Assembly: GCF_004343725.1 (NCBI RefSeq)
Contig: NZ_PTQW01000014.1
Location: forward strand, 62,001 to 126,000
Origin: Treponema sp. J25
GTDB lineage: Bacteria > Spirochaetota > Spirochaetia > Treponematales > Breznakiellaceae
Direction of reading: 5' to 3'
Length of the DNA: 64,000 bases
The notes beneath the pieces were generated by a model, which saw nothing but the letters and a program-made list of their open reading frames with translations, was not told the origin of the DNA and did no database searches. Shown piece by piece: positions 54,374 through 63,223 of the stretch. Position 1 is the stretch's first letter, and each line of letters starts with the position of its first letter. The translations under genes and the position numbers were made by a program.

Positions 54374-55171
54374 ATGACCATCGTAGAACTAGAAAACGTG
54401 CGGAAGGTCTACCCCCTGGGGAAAGTGGAGGTAGAAGCGGTAAAAGGGGTCAGTTTTAAGATTGAAAAGGGAGACTTTATCTCCATTGCCGGTCCAAGCG
54501 GTTCAGGAAAGAGCACCATCCTGAATATGATCGGGCTTATCGACACACCCACGGCGGGAGAAGTATACATCGAAGGGAAACCCGTATCGGGCCTTAAGGA
54601 CCGGGAACTAACCCGACTTCGCCACGATACGATTGGGTTTATTTTTCAGTCCTTCAATTTAATCCCCGTATTGAACGTGTATGAAAACATCGAATTTCCC
54701 CTCCTTTTAGGCAAGCAAAGCATGTCAAAAAACGAAAAAAAAGAATGGATCGATTTCCTTATCAAAGAAGTGGGGCTCGAACAATGGCGGCACCACAAAT
54801 CCAACGAATTATCCGGTGGACAACGGCAGCGGGTAGCCATTGCCCGGGCCCTGGTCTGTAAACCCGCCATCGTCCTGGCCGATGAGCCAACGGCGAATTT
54901 GGATTCCGCCACGGGCGAACAGATCATCGAACTGATGAAAAAAATAAACCGGGAATTGCAAACTACCTTTATTTTTTCCACCCATGATCAAAAAATTGTG
55001 GAAATCGCCGATCACGTGATTCGACTACGGGATGGGATGGTAATAGAAAACTACCGAAAAAATGGAGAAAAAGAATTGGTCTCCGCTTCGCAGCCCAGCG
55101 AAGCCTCGAAGGTGAATAAAGGTAAAGAGGAGGCGCTGGGTTCCCCTACGAGTCAGGGGATGGGGAGGTAA
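54374..55171 (+). CDS. ABC transporter ATP-binding protein, LolD/MacB type
   Basis: 265 residues from ATG 54374, which has AAGGAG 6 nt upstream; an in-frame ATG at 54359 precedes the ribosome site. ATPase core: Walker A GPSGSGKSTILNMIG (about residue 39), Q-loop FQSFNLIP, signature LSGGQRQRVAIARAL (about 147), Walker B VLADEPTANLD and the H-loop STHDQ. QSFNLIP and the ADEPTANLDS region are typical of the LolD/MacB/FtsE group. C-terminal extra tail of about 35 residues, Ser/Lys-rich. Two FtsX-like permease genes follow with gaps of 3 and 9 nt. Confidence 0.95.
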   Translation: MTIVELENVRKVYPLGKVEVEAVKGVSFKIEKGDFISIAGPSGSGKSTILNMIGLIDTPTAGEVYIEGKPVSGLKDRELTRLRHDTIGFIFQSFNLIPVLNVYENIEFPLLLGKQSMSKNEKKEWIDFLIKEVGLEQWRHHKSNELSGGQRQRVAIARALVCKPAIVLADEPTANLDSATGEQIIELMKKINRELQTTFIFSTHDQKIVEIADHVIRLRDGMVIENYRKNGEKELVSASQPSEASKVNKGKEEALGSPTSQGMGR

Positions 55172-55174
55172 GGT

Positions 55175-56674
55175 ATGGCGGTTCTTCTACGTATCGCCTT
55201 TCGGAATATCTGGCAGCATAAAGCCAAAAGCTTTATCATTGGCATTCTCATCGCCCTGGGGGTCATCATCATCGTCATCGGGAATGCCATGATGGATGCG
55301 GCTGCCGCGGGTATCCGGAAAAGCTACATCGAAAATTTTACGGGGGACCTCATGATCCATGGTCCCTCAAAAGACGCGGTTTCCATTTTTGGGATTGAAT
55401 CCTTCTCGCTGGATGCAGAAACCAGGGTTCCATCCATTCCGCAGTATGAAAAGATCATCGCCCATCTTGCAGAAGATCCTCGGGTCGCTTCATATACCAG
55501 CATGGCCGTTAGTTATGGCATCCTTGCGGCGGACCTGGAAGAGGCAGAAAATATTGAAGAGGACTCTGAGAACACCATCTTTGGCATCCTCTTTGGCATC
55601 GATGCAAAAACCTACTTTTCTATGTTTCCCTCTATTAAGATTATCGAAGGCCAGGCTCCCGAGCGCGGGAGCGGGGGTCTCCTTCTCAGTCCCCAACAAC
55701 TAGAAAAACTTCGCAAGAAATACAAAAAGGACTTCGCCGTGGGGGATACACTCTTAGTGACGGGCTATTCCTCAAGTGGCTTCAAGATCCGGGAACTCAC
55801 CATTACCGGCCTTTTCGAACGGAATGACCGAACTGGTGAAGCTCCCTTTATGTATGCCGACATTGATGTGGTGCGGGTGCTGGCAGGTCTTACCCTCGGG
55901 GTAGACGAGCGGATTCAACTCGGTAGCCGGGAGACCGCCCTCCTTTCCACCACTTCAGAGGAAGATCTCTTTGGGGATGCCGACATCGTTCAGCAGGAAA
56001 CGGTTCAGAAGAACAGCTTTTCCCTGGAACAGGTCCAGAAAATCTTTAAAGACACCAGCGCCCGGGACCTGGCCAATACGGCCGATACGGGGGCATGGAA
56101 CTTTATCCTTATTCGGCTTCGAGATTCGAGCCAGGCCCAAGCAGTCATCACCGATTATACCCAATGGTTTGCTGGCACAGGTGTTCAGGCTAACATCACC
56201 GATTGGAAGGGAGCCGCTGGCTCGGCAGGCCGTTTCGCGGACATCCTGCGAACCATATTTACCATCGCCCTCATCATCGTGGCAGTGGTGGCCATCATCA
56301 TTATGATGAATACCCTGGTTATTTCGGTGATAGAACGGACCGGTGAAATCGGTACCATGCGGGCTTTGGGAGCCGAAAAAGGCTTTATCCGCCGGCTCTT
56401 TCTGGCAGAAACCCTTACCCTTTCCCTCTTCTTTGGGGCCATTGGTTCGGCCTTAGCCCTCTTGATTACCCTCATTCTGAACCTGCTCCACATTCCCGCC
56501 GCCAATGACTTTGTGTATGTGCTTTTCGGGGGCGATTATCTTTTCTTACAACCCCGCCTTTCTTCGTTTATTTCCACCCTTATCATGATTTTTGGTGTTG
56601 GCTACCTGGCCCATCTGTATCCCGTATCGGTGGCCCTTCGGATTCCCCCTGTTGCCGCCATGAAAGATGAATAG
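55175..56674 (+). CDS. ABC transporter permease, MacB/LolC type (first)
   Basis: 499 residues. N-terminal membrane helix (FIIGILIALGVIIIVIGNAMM), a large periplasmic domain (about residues 50-370), then three C-terminal helices with the FtsX-like motif MNTLVISVIERTGEIGTMRALGAEKGFI (about 375-405). This arrangement (one plus three helices) is that of LolC/LolE and MacB, which move lipoproteins or small molecules without a transmembrane channel. It starts 3 nt after the ATPase gene. Confidence 0.92.
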   Translation: MAVLLRIAFRNIWQHKAKSFIIGILIALGVIIIVIGNAMMDAAAAGIRKSYIENFTGDLMIHGPSKDAVSIFGIESFSLDAETRVPSIPQYEKIIAHLAEDPRVASYTSMAVSYGILAADLEEAENIEEDSENTIFGILFGIDAKTYFSMFPSIKIIEGQAPERGSGGLLLSPQQLEKLRKKYKKDFAVGDTLLVTGYSSSGFKIRELTITGLFERNDRTGEAPFMYADIDVVRVLAGLTLGVDERIQLGSRETALLSTTSEEDLFGDADIVQQETVQKNSFSLEQVQKIFKDTSARDLANTADTGAWNFILIRLRDSSQAQAVITDYTQWFAGTGVQANITDWKGAAGSAGRFADILRTIFTIALIIVAVVAIIIMMNTLVISVIERTGEIGTMRALGAEKGFIRRLFLAETLTLSLFFGAIGSALALLITLILNLLHIPAANDFVYVLFGGDYLFLQPRLSSFISTLIMIFGVGYLAHLYPVSVALRIPPVAAMKDE

Positions 56675-56683
56675 GAGCGCCCT

Positions 56684-58099
56684 ATGGAAACCCTTATCCG
56701 TATCGCCCTGCGAAATTTAAGCAGGCAAAAGAAACGAAGTATTTTACTTGGCCTTGCCATTGGCTTTGGCATCATGATTGTCACCATTATCAACAGTATT
56801 GCCGGTTCTTTTCAAACCAACGTGAGCGCAAACCTGGCCCAGTTTTTTTCCGGCCATGTGTTTGTAGAGGGGGTTGAAAAAAACGAACGGGGCAAAACAG
56901 CGGAAATCATCCGGGATGATTCGGCAATCCTTGCGGCTATTAAAGATGCGGGTCTCGATACCCGGAACATCACCCGGCGTTCCGCCGCTATGATCACCCT
57001 TATCTTTGAGGGCACCCGCACCACCCAGAGTGTGTACGGGGTGAACTTCGAAGAAGAAGTACTCCTCCAAGAGCGGCTTGTCTTTAAACAGGGGGCTAAG
57101 GAAAACCTACAGGCCCCTAACGCCCTTATCTTAAGTGAAGGGATAGCCAAGAAACTCAAGGTAGAAGTCGGGGACCGCCTCCTGGCCCAACTAAAAACCG
57201 TTACGGGCCAAAACAATGTAGGCGAATTTGTGGTGGCCGGCATTATGCAGGATATGGGGCTCTTTAGTTCCATGCTGGCCTACACCCATCGGCGGTACCT
57301 CAACGAACTCCTCAATATTACACCCAATGAGTATCAGCTTTTTGGTTACTTTGTCTCTGATATCAGTAAAACAGAAACCATCGCCCAGCGCTTACAGAAG
57401 GCCCTGAAGCAGCATGCCCCTGTCTTTGAGCTCCCCCAACAAACCACCGAGCGTATTCAGGCTTCGCCGAATCCCGCCACCCAGGAGGGGAAGGCCGCAC
57501 CAGAAGCAACCACTACTGATATAACCTCCCCGCAACAAACCACGCAGCCATTCATGTCCCGCTATGCAAAGATTAAACAGCTTGCAAAGACCGAAACCTG
57601 GGAGGGCACAAAATTCAGGGTCTTTACCATTAATGACATCATTTCCCAGATTGACCAGATTGTGTCAATCCTTAAGAGCGTCAGCCTGGGGATTCTCCTG
57701 GTGCTCTTCTTTATCATCATGGTGGGGCTCACCAATACCTTCCGGATGATCATGTACGAACGAATCCGGGAAATTGGTACCATGCGAGCCCTGGGAATAC
57801 AGCGAAGGGGGATTCGGAACCTCTTTCTCCTGGAAGCCCTGTTCCTTTCCGCCTTTGGAACCATCGGTGGCTGGGTAGCGGCCTTTGTCATCCTGAACAT
57901 CCTTTCCCTTTTTTCCTTTGGTACCGATACGGTCTTCTCCCTTTTTCTGAAAAATGGCCACATATCATTCGTGGTACCCTGGGGAGAGATGCTCCTGCAC
58001 TATATGCTCATTGCCCTGCTGACGCTGCTTTCAGTGTACTTCCCTGCCCGCAAAGCCTCAAAATTAGAACCAGCCCGGGCACTGCGAACCACTAAATGA
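56684..58099 (+). CDS. ABC transporter permease, MacB/LolC type (second)
   Basis: 471 residues, paralogue of the first permease with the same one plus three helix layout. N-terminal LLGLAIGFGIMIVTIINSIAGSF, C-terminal GLTNTFRMIMYERIREIGTMRALGIQRRGI. The periplasmic domain is shorter and includes a Pro/Thr/Glu-rich loop (about residues 250-290) likely to be disordered. Together with its neighbour it forms a LolCDE-like or MacB-like heterodimer. Confidence 0.92.
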   Translation: METLIRIALRNLSRQKKRSILLGLAIGFGIMIVTIINSIAGSFQTNVSANLAQFFSGHVFVEGVEKNERGKTAEIIRDDSAILAAIKDAGLDTRNITRRSAAMITLIFEGTRTTQSVYGVNFEEEVLLQERLVFKQGAKENLQAPNALILSEGIAKKLKVEVGDRLLAQLKTVTGQNNVGEFVVAGIMQDMGLFSSMLAYTHRRYLNELLNITPNEYQLFGYFVSDISKTETIAQRLQKALKQHAPVFELPQQTTERIQASPNPATQEGKAAPEATTTDITSPQQTTQPFMSRYAKIKQLAKTETWEGTKFRVFTINDIISQIDQIVSILKSVSLGILLVLFFIIMVGLTNTFRMIMYERIREIGTMRALGIQRRGIRNLFLLEALFLSAFGTIGGWVAAFVILNILSLFSFGTDTVFSLFLKNGHISFVVPWGEMLLHYMLIALLTLLSVYFPARKASKLEPARALRTTK

Positions 58100-58151
58100 G
58101 ATAGTGCGCATGGGGAGCAATGAATTAACAGAGGGGCCCCTCTCACCAAGG

Positions 58152-58214
58152 GCCCCTGCTCATCAAAGGGGAATCCTCGGGCCCCTTGCCCGTCAAAGAG
58201 GTATCTTCGGGCCC
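58152..58214 (+). repeat. Tandem imperfect 30-nt repeats between permease and LolA-like genes
   Basis: GCCCCTGCTCATCAAAGGGG... (58152-58184) is repeated as GCCCCTTGCCCGTCAAAGAG... (58181-58214), both ending in CGGGCCC. Period about 30 nt. They lie in the 173-nt gap between genes and can pair with each other's CCC/GGG runs, so they may form a terminator-like or attenuating structure. Confidence 0.5.
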
Positions 58215-58272
58215 AGCGGCCCTTTTCGGCACTTAGAAAGGATAAAATTATTTTTTGCAGAGGAGTAAACTA

Positions 58273-59037
58273 ATGAAACGATTCATATCTTTAATACTCA
58301 TAACCGCGAGCATCCTGGGCGCGGGAACCACCGTATGGGCCCAGGTTCAGGGTGTAGATTTTGAAGCGATCCTTCGACAGCTTGATACCATTAGCGACTT
58401 TTCCGGCCAGGATTTTACGGCGGTCTTTACCATCGTCACTGAAAAACCAAATGAAAAACAATCGGTAACCCAGGTGCGTATGTTCCGCCGGGATGCAAAA
58501 AAACAGTTCACCCTGCTTATCCAACTGCCGGAAGCCCAGAAAGGACAGGGGTACCTCCAGGAGGGGGATAATTTCTGGTTCTACGACCCCGTAAGCCGTA
58601 AATTCAGCTTTTCGAGCCTTAAAGACGTCATAGGTGATTCGGAGGCCCGAAACTCCGACTTTACCCAGCGTTCTATTCTGGACGATTACACCATTCAGAA
58701 AACGAGCGAAGGTATGCTCGGGAAATTCCCGGTGTGGATTATCGAACTCAAAGCTAAGCACAACAACGTAAGTTACGATATGGTGCGTCTCTATGTTCGT
58801 AAGGACCCTATTCTGCTCCTTAAACAGGAAGACCTTTCGGTAAATGGCCGGCTCATGCGGACAAGCCTGTATCCTAAATGGGCGGATCTGGGGAAAGGAA
58901 AATTCTTCCCCTCCCAGATGCTTATTGTCGATGAAATAAACAAGGGCGAAAAGAGCCAGCTTACCATGACCGAAATGTCCCTTGCTCCCCTACCGGACAA
59001 GGTCTTTACCAAAGCATTCCTCGAACAGGTGAACTAA
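58273..59037 (+). CDS. LolA-like outer-membrane lipoprotein-sorting protein
   Basis: 254 residues from ATG 58273; the in-frame TTG at 58255 lies within the ribosome site. Signal peptide MKRFISLILITASILGAG with cleavage near VWA-QV, no lipobox. The rest matches the COG2834 (LolA-like) pattern: FTAVFTIVTEKPN, VRMFRRDAKKQFTLLIQLPEAQKGQGYLQEGDNFWFYDP, RSILDDYTI and LYPKWADLGKGKFFPSQMLIVDEINKGEKSQLTMTEM. Such proteins carry lipid-modified or hydrophobic cargo across the periplasm, accepting it from the ABC complex encoded upstream. Followed directly by the large barrel gene. Confidence 0.88.
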   Translation: MKRFISLILITASILGAGTTVWAQVQGVDFEAILRQLDTISDFSGQDFTAVFTIVTEKPNEKQSVTQVRMFRRDAKKQFTLLIQLPEAQKGQGYLQEGDNFWFYDPVSRKFSFSSLKDVIGDSEARNSDFTQRSILDDYTIQKTSEGMLGKFPVWIIELKAKHNNVSYDMVRLYVRKDPILLLKQEDLSVNGRLMRTSLYPKWADLGKGKFFPSQMLIVDEINKGEKSQLTMTEMSLAPLPDKVFTKAFLEQVN

Positions 59038-59038
59038 C

Positions 59039-60646
59039 ATGAAAAACTATAAAAACCAAAAGATTGTGTATTCTTTTACACAAAAAGAATCACCAGGTAC
59101 GCTTCTTCAACAGAGGAGGCCCCAGACTCAAGCTCTCAAACGATACCCTTCTTGGAGCCATCAGCCCCGCGGATCCTTTTTTTTACTTCTTGTTGGAGCA
59201 GTCTTTCTCCTCGGGACTCTCTTTTCTTCCTATGCCCAGGAAAACTCCATCGTTACTGATGAGAGCGCCCTCTTTGGAGAAAGCGGCGAGGAACTGAGTA
59301 CCGACACCGGTATTGAAAAAGTCCAGGATTCGCAAACTACGGGGGTTCAATTTTTCCTAAAAACTGAGAGTACCCGTCTTGGTGGCTCCTTTAGCCCCAC
59401 CCTTACGGCAAGCTGGACCTGGAAAAACCTGTGGGACGGCTCTTCCAGCCTGGAAAAACCAGAAAACACCGCATTAGCTCCGGACCTTTCGGCCCGAATC
59501 TTCTTTGATGGCCGGCCCCAGGAGGACCTCCGCATCTATGGCTCTTTTAAAGTAGGTTGGCCCTTTGAACAAAGCCAGCAGGTCCTTACCGCCGCCGCCT
59601 ATCAAGCAAGTCCGGGTCCAACGGTTACCACCACTTCCACAACAGTTACCACCCCCAATGTGCGGATCTTTGAACTTTTCACCGATTTTTCCTATCAGGA
59701 TCAATTTTTCTTCCGTTTTGGGAAACATACGGTAAAATGGGGGGTGGGATACTTCTTTAGTCCCGCGGATATCATCAACCTGAGCCCTATCGATGTGCTG
59801 AATCCCACTGCCCAGCGGGAAGGCCCCGTGAGTCTCAGGCTCCACATCCCCATTCCCCAGACCAGTAACAACCTGTGGCTCTATGCCCTTATTCCCGCAG
59901 ACCTCTCCGCCGATACCCTGCAGCCCCAGGATCTGGCCATGGCGGCAAAATACGAACAGGTCCTGGGAGCCTGGGAGGTGGGACTGGGAGGCTACTACCA
60001 GAAAGACAGCTCTCCCCGCCTTATGATGACCGCCACTGGCTCCATTGGGAAGGTGGCCCTCTTTGGAGAACTTGTGGGAAGTTGGGGGAGTGACAAGAAA
60101 TTTGTCACCGCCATCACGGCAAACCCTGCCGCACCTTTTACTACTACCACCTACAAGGACCGGCTCTTTATCTCAGGGACAACGGGTTTTATGTACACGA
60201 ACAGCCTGGAGAAGCTTACGCTCATCGGTCAGTATTACTACAACGGAGAAGGCTATACCACCTCGGAACGGGAAAGGCTGCTCGAAGAAGCAGATGCACT
60301 CCTTTCTTTGTTGGGAAACAGCGCTTCCTCGGCCTATCTTGCATCTTTGCTGTATCAATCGGGCCAACACTATGGGGCCCTTTCCCTCAGCAAGCAAGAT
60401 CTATTTATCAAGAATTGGAATGCCAGCATTCTGGTGCTCGCAAACCTGTCGGACCTCTCTGGTTTTGTGGTACCCAGCCTTTCCTATACATTGATGAACT
60501 ATATTACGTTCAGCCTACAGCCTACCTTCTACTGGTGTACTGCCTATCTCTGGGGAAGTGGCAAGAAAGGAGAATACGTGGTGTTCCCCGGTGGGCCTGC
60601 CATTACGTTGAGTATAAAGGCGAGCCTTGGGGGCGGGCAGTTCTAG
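59039..60646 (+). CDS. Large predicted outer-membrane beta-barrel protein
   Basis: 535 residues. An unusual N-terminus of about 50 polar residues precedes the hydrophobic segment GSFFLLLVGAVFLLGTLFSS (about residues 46-66), cleavage near SYA-QE; an internal start is possible but none has a ribosome site. The mature part is barrel-like with alternating strands (ARIFFDGRPQ, LRIYGSFKVGW, FFFRFGKHTVKWGVGYFFSP, GALSLSKQDLF, LSYTLMNYITFSLQPTFYW) and ends SIKASLGGGQF with a terminal Phe. It starts 1 nt after the LolA-like gene, so both are translated together. No family recognised; likely the outer-membrane partner of this export module. Confidence 0.72.
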   Translation: MKNYKNQKIVYSFTQKESPGTLLQQRRPQTQALKRYPSWSHQPRGSFFLLLVGAVFLLGTLFSSYAQENSIVTDESALFGESGEELSTDTGIEKVQDSQTTGVQFFLKTESTRLGGSFSPTLTASWTWKNLWDGSSSLEKPENTALAPDLSARIFFDGRPQEDLRIYGSFKVGWPFEQSQQVLTAAAYQASPGPTVTTTSTTVTTPNVRIFELFTDFSYQDQFFFRFGKHTVKWGVGYFFSPADIINLSPIDVLNPTAQREGPVSLRLHIPIPQTSNNLWLYALIPADLSADTLQPQDLAMAAKYEQVLGAWEVGLGGYYQKDSSPRLMMTATGSIGKVALFGELVGSWGSDKKFVTAITANPAAPFTTTTYKDRLFISGTTGFMYTNSLEKLTLIGQYYYNGEGYTTSERERLLEEADALLSLLGNSASSAYLASLLYQSGQHYGALSLSKQDLFIKNWNASILVLANLSDLSGFVVPSLSYTLMNYITFSLQPTFYWCTAYLWGSGKKGEYVVFPGGPAITLSIKASLGGGQF

Positions 60647-60671
60647 GACCATGCAGCGTTAGCACGGAAGG

Positions 60672-60700
60672 AAGGGGCAAGAAAAGGCCCCTTCTTTTTA
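60672..60700 (+). terminator. Terminator of the Lol-like operon
   Basis: AAGGGGC (60672-60678) pairs with GCCCCTT (60687-60693), 8-nt loop, followed by CTTTTTATTT. Confidence 0.75.
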
Positions 60701-60735
60701 TTTATCGTTTTACAAAGATTCCCCATTTTAAGCTA

Positions 60736-60764
60736 AAAAACCCGCTGGGATAATCGGGGTTTTT
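60736..60764 (-). terminator. Terminator of the RidA gene
   Basis: AAAAACCC (60736-60743) pairs with GGGTTTTT (60757-60764). The A/T arms serve as tails on both strands, so it would work for the minus-strand RidA gene and as a second stop for the plus-strand operon. Confidence 0.65.
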
Positions 60765-60767
60765 AGG

Positions 60768-61160
60768 CTACCCCATGGCGATAGCCTCTATCTCGATACG
60801 GGCCCCGCGGGGGAGGGCCGCTACGGCCACGGTGGTTCGAGCCGGTGGATCTTGGGGAAAGAAGGTAGCATATACCTCATTCATAGCTGAAAAATCCGTC
60901 ATATCCACAAGGTACACCGTGGTTTTTACCACATGGGTACAATTCAACCCCGCGGCCTCAAGAAGAATCTGCAGGTTTTCAAGACACCGCCGCGTCTGGC
61001 TCTGGATATCAGGCCCCACCAGGCCCCCCGTTTCAGGGTCGATAGGAATCTGACCAGAGAAAAAGACCAATCCCCCTGAAACACGCACCGCTGGCGAATA
61101 GGGCCCAATAGGACGGGCCCCCTTCTTTGGCACAATTATCTCTTTTCCGCCCTCCGTCAT
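60768..61160 (-). CDS. RidA family enamine/imine deaminase
   Basis: 130 residues. RidA fold that hydrolyses reactive 2-aminoacrylate and related enamines made by PLP enzymes. Signature strings: ARPIGPYSPAVRV, VFFSGQIPIDPETGGLVG, LLEAAGLNCTHVVKTTVYL, MNEVYATFF, PARTTVAVAALPRGARIEIEAIA with the catalytic Arg in the last part. GGAGGAG precedes the ATG. Single gene. Confidence 0.95.
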   Translation of the reverse strand: MTEGGKEIIVPKKGARPIGPYSPAVRVSGGLVFFSGQIPIDPETGGLVGPDIQSQTRRCLENLQILLEAAGLNCTHVVKTTVYLVDMTDFSAMNEVYATFFPQDPPARTTVAVAALPRGARIEIEAIAMG

Positions 61161-61265
61161 AGTAGGCTCCTCCTTCTTAGTACGGTTCTTTTTAATTTTT
61201 AGAAGCGCCAGTCTTTCTCGTCTTTGCTTTTATTCTGCAGGATCTGTTACTTATCCAGGACCGGC

Positions 61266-61295
61266 TTGTTTATCAAGGTGTCGATAGGGTATACC
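61266..61295 (+). promoter_or_regulatory. Promoter of the DUF1007 gene
   Basis: TTGTTT (61266-61271), 18-nt spacer, TATACC (61290-61295). The ATG begins 6 nt later without a Shine-Dalgarno sequence, so a leaderless transcript is plausible. Confidence 0.55.
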
Positions 61296-61301
61296 AAAAC
61301 T

Positions 61302-61985
61302 ATGAAAAGAATACAGCCCCTTCAAAAGGGATACCTACTCCTGTGGTGTTTTTTCTTGTATCGTCTTTTCCAACCATCTGTTGCCATGGCCCATCCCCAC
61401 ATGGCCTTAGAAGCCCGGCTCGATTTTGTATTCGAGGGAAAACAATGTGTCGGCGTATGGATGGATTGGACCTTTGATTCCATGTTCAGTGTCGCCATCA
61501 TTGGTGAATATGACACAAACCGGGACGGTCGCTTTGATGAGCGAGAAAACAGTCGGGTCTTTCAGGGCGCCTTTAGTAATCTTAAGAATTACGGCTACTT
61601 CATCTATATACGAAAAGGGGATGTCCGTTCCAACCCTAAAGGGGTGGAACAATTCCAGGCCCTTCAGAGACAGGGGCGCTTAGCATACCGTTTTTTTGTA
61701 CCCCTTTCTTCTTTAGACCTGGAAACCGACTTCAGTATTTCCGTTTTCGACAGCACCTTTTACTGCGCCGTCCAGTATGCGGAAGGTGGAATCCGGTGTA
61801 TTGATAAGGCGGGGAATGGGTTGCCTCCCGCCCCAGAGGGCCCCAGCCCCCAACGGGCGGTGAATAAAAAATACCCCATCTACTATAATCCCCGGGGGGC
61901 GGCTAATGATTTTCGGGTATACCAGAAATGGGAAAAGGGCCTTGAAACGGCCTATCCTGAAGAAATAACCATCCGGTGGGAATAG
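61302..61985 (+). CDS. DUF1007 periplasmic protein, partner of a nickel/cobalt transporter
   Basis: 227 residues from ATG 61302, which begins a signal peptide (MKRIQPLQKGYLLLWCFFLY, cleavage near AMA-HP). The mature N-terminus starts HPHM, a histidine motif usual in DUF1007. Then VWMDWTFDSMFS and an EF-hand-like DTNRDGRFDERE (about residues 73-84). DUF1007 proteins are almost always next to NicO/RcnA-type metal transporters, as here (30 nt to the next gene). Exact role not known, probably metal handling in the periplasm. Confidence 0.87.
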   Translation: MKRIQPLQKGYLLLWCFFLYRLFQPSVAMAHPHMALEARLDFVFEGKQCVGVWMDWTFDSMFSVAIIGEYDTNRDGRFDERENSRVFQGAFSNLKNYGYFIYIRKGDVRSNPKGVEQFQALQRQGRLAYRFFVPLSSLDLETDFSISVFDSTFYCAVQYAEGGIRCIDKAGNGLPPAPEGPSPQRAVNKKYPIYYNPRGAANDFRVYQKWEKGLETAYPEEITIRWE

Positions 61986-62015
61986 GTTACAGAAAAATAG
62001 AGAAAGGAAGCATCT

Positions 62016-63011
62016 ATGCGAGCTTTTCACTCCTCCCAGGGAAACTCGAAGGCCCCATTCCAACGAAGAATAGGAGGAACATTGACGTTCCTTGCCTGGA
62101 TGCTATTTTTTGTCGACCCTTCGGCACTCCTGGCCAATCCCTTTGTGTCATCTCCCCAGGATAGGGCTCCCCTCGTTCGTTCAGCCCAGGGGACTGGCCC
62201 CCTGGTGAATACCCAGCTTAGCCTCCGGGAGCAGATTGCGGCCGCTCTCAATGCTTTTCATGAACAGCCCCACCTTTTCACGGTACTCGCCATTATAGGG
62301 GCGGCCTTTATTTACGGCATACTCCACGCCGCGGGCCCAGGACACCGCAAGACAGTGGTCTTCTCCCTTTTTTTAGGGAAGCCCGCAAAGCCCTGGGAAC
62401 CCCTTATTGCGGGCTTCGTATCCAGCATGGTCCATGCGGGTATGGGAATTCTCATTGTACTTGGCCTTTCCATCCTCCGGGGAACCATTATTTCTCTGGG
62501 AGATGCGGAACAACTTCGGGAATACCTGGATTTGGGAACCTTCTTGCTCCTTGGTTTTATTGCAATTCTTCTTATCGGTTACCGGGGGTGGAGCCTTTTT
62601 AAAGAGCTCTTTGGGAAAAACAAACCTCAGGAAACGGCCCTCCCCGAAGGGAGCTCCCTTCCTGGCACAGGGACACCCAGTAAACAGGCCCTCACCAGAG
62701 AGGTGTACATCCTTCTTTTTATTACCAGTCTTGTCCCCTGTCCTGGGGCCATGATGCTCCTCTTATTCTCCTTATACGGAGATCTGGTGTGGCTTGGAGT
62801 AGTAGGTGTTATTGCTATGTCTATAGGGATGGGCCTGGTTATCTCCCTTGCGGGATATCTGGCCTATTTTGGCAATACGGGTCTTTTTATGGGGCTTAAA
62901 AAAAAGGGAGTCCTCCTTGATGTTGTTTCCCATGGTTTAGAACTGGTTTCTTATTTCTTGCTTCTTGGATTTAGCCTTTACATGACAAGCCCTTTTTTAT
63001 TTCCAGCTTGA
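62016..63011 (+). CDS. NicO/RcnA-family nickel/cobalt transporter
   Basis: 331 residues, about six to seven membrane helices. ILHAAGPGHRKTVVFSLFLG (about residues 105-124) contains the H-x-x-GPGH motif of the family, and FITSLVPCPGAMMLLLFSLYG (about 235-255) the second conserved helix. A GTGTPSKQ-rich loop joins the halves. Direction (import or efflux) cannot be told; association with DUF1007 is typical of import-type members. AGAAAGGAAG precedes the ATG. Confidence 0.88.
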   Translation: MRAFHSSQGNSKAPFQRRIGGTLTFLAWMLFFVDPSALLANPFVSSPQDRAPLVRSAQGTGPLVNTQLSLREQIAAALNAFHEQPHLFTVLAIIGAAFIYGILHAAGPGHRKTVVFSLFLGKPAKPWEPLIAGFVSSMVHAGMGILIVLGLSILRGTIISLGDAEQLREYLDLGTFLLLGFIAILLIGYRGWSLFKELFGKNKPQETALPEGSSLPGTGTPSKQALTREVYILLFITSLVPCPGAMMLLLFSLYGDLVWLGVVGVIAMSIGMGLVISLAGYLAYFGNTGLFMGLKKKGVLLDVVSHGLELVSYFLLLGFSLYMTSPFLFPA

Positions 63012-63125
63012 AGGAAGGTAAAACATACTGAAGTGTAACCGGGGACCCTACGGAAAGAAAGATCTCGGCCCTTTCCTAAGAAAAAGAGCCCATAGGTGAA
63101 AGATTAATCTCCTCTTTTCTACAAA

Positions 63126-63162
63126 AAGGCCCCTCCAGCCATCACTGCACGAGAGGGGCCTT
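63126..63162 (-). terminator. Terminator of the PTS IIA-like gene
   Basis: AAGGCCCCTC (63126-63135) pairs with GAGGGGCCTT (63153-63162), 17-nt loop. On the minus strand TTTTTGT follows. The rest of the 212-nt gap 63012-63223 shows no gene. Confidence 0.75.
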
Positions 63163-63223
63163 CCTATTTAAGACAGGTATTCACTCAAACGGAGGAGAAG
63201 CCGACTAAATTATGATTTGATTG

